In this document: piece after piece, positions 62,424 through 62,500 of the stretch | Numbering within the stretch: position 1 is the first letter of the stretch | How the letters are laid out: every line of letters starts with the position of its first letter | From: Symbiodinium natans | Taxonomy: Eukaryota > Sar > Dinophyceae > Suessiales > Symbiodiniaceae | Length of the DNA stretch: 62,500 nucleotides | Direction: 5' to 3' | Assembly: GCA_905221605.1 (NCBI GenBank) | Contig: CAJNDS010002430.1 | Location: forward strand, 1-62,500 | Position numbers and translations under genes: made by a program | The notes under the pieces: generated by a model | What the model saw: only the letters and a program-made list of their open reading frames with translations | The model's database searches: none | What the model was told of the DNA's origin: nothing

Positions 62424-62500
<77 letters not shown>
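61919..62500. repeat. Complex AGT-rich microsatellite, runs off the window
   Basis: Long (AGT)n tracts broken up by blocks of derived units: CAG, AGTAGC hexamers, ACTAGT hexamers (about 62260-62320), TCG runs, AGTCGT-type units (about 62333-62440) and again (AGT)n. Apparent long open frames of Ser, Thr or Leu are by-products of the repeat. Confidence 0.95.

Overview
The window looks like nuclear DNA of a dinoflagellate. This is inferred from introns that end in AG followed by G, frequent GC (and one possible GA) 5' splice sites beside GT, degenerate CCCTAAA (TTTAGGG) telomere-like repeats inside introns, and copia retroelements of the multi-domain kind I associate with dinoflagellate genomes. 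No prokaryotic operons, tRNAs, rRNAs or CRISPR arrays were seen. Real genes are almost all on the minus strand, so they read from high to low coordinates.

The organising theme is a gene family built as leucine-rich repeat (LRR) exons, then ROC GTPase, then COR, then an endonuclease/exonuclease/phosphatase (EEP) domain. Parts of three copies are present. Copy C, at the left, shows only its LRR part: seven LRR exons in a tandem array of modules mostly 1.44-1.50 kb long (1-9.7 kb), and two more diverged LRR exons at 22.7-22.9 kb. Its ROC-COR part would lie left of the window. Copy A (about 23.5-41.3 kb) has EEP exons at 32-34 kb, ROC-COR at 34.2-37.7 kb, the P-loop exon at 37.74-37.85 kb and LRR exons at 40.2 and 41.2 kb. 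It carries frameshifts and looks like a pseudogene. Copy B (about 42.1-60.6 kb) has EEP exons at 49.9-52.4 kb, an uninterrupted 988-codon ROC-COR exon at 52.6-55.5 kb, its P-loop exon at 55.66-55.76 kb and LRR exons at 57.7, 59.0 and 60.5 kb. A and B are a large direct duplication with two local inversions, several indels and two insertion differences that look like intron gains.

Each recent LRR module contributes one 84-nt, phase-0 exon (28 residues). The introns are nearly identical between modules, yet the exons differ almost only at the solvent-exposed beta-strand positions 14, 16, 18, 19 and 21. This is the pattern expected of a diversifying recognition surface. Six array modules carry a roughly 290-330 bp MITE-like element with 11-bp terminal inverted repeats and a 6-bp target duplication; a further copy and a truncated one lie at 60-61.5 kb, and empty sites occur elsewhere in the window.

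Other contents: a nearly complete copia LTR retrotransposon on the minus strand (11.35-19.98 kb, target duplication CCCAG) with a plus-strand cassette inside it encoding a zinc-ribbon-like protein and a 2OG-Fe(II)-oxygenase-like protein; a decayed ABC-F ATPase pseudogene (21.06-22.25 kb); two copies of an older copia fragment on the plus strand (24.4-28.1 and 42.96-46.7 kb); several minisatellites; and a complex AGT-rich microsatellite that runs off the right end (61.92-62.5 kb).

Limits: exon boundaries come from reading splice motifs and phase by eye, the link between LRR, ROC-COR and EEP parts in one transcript is inferred, and no similarity search was run.
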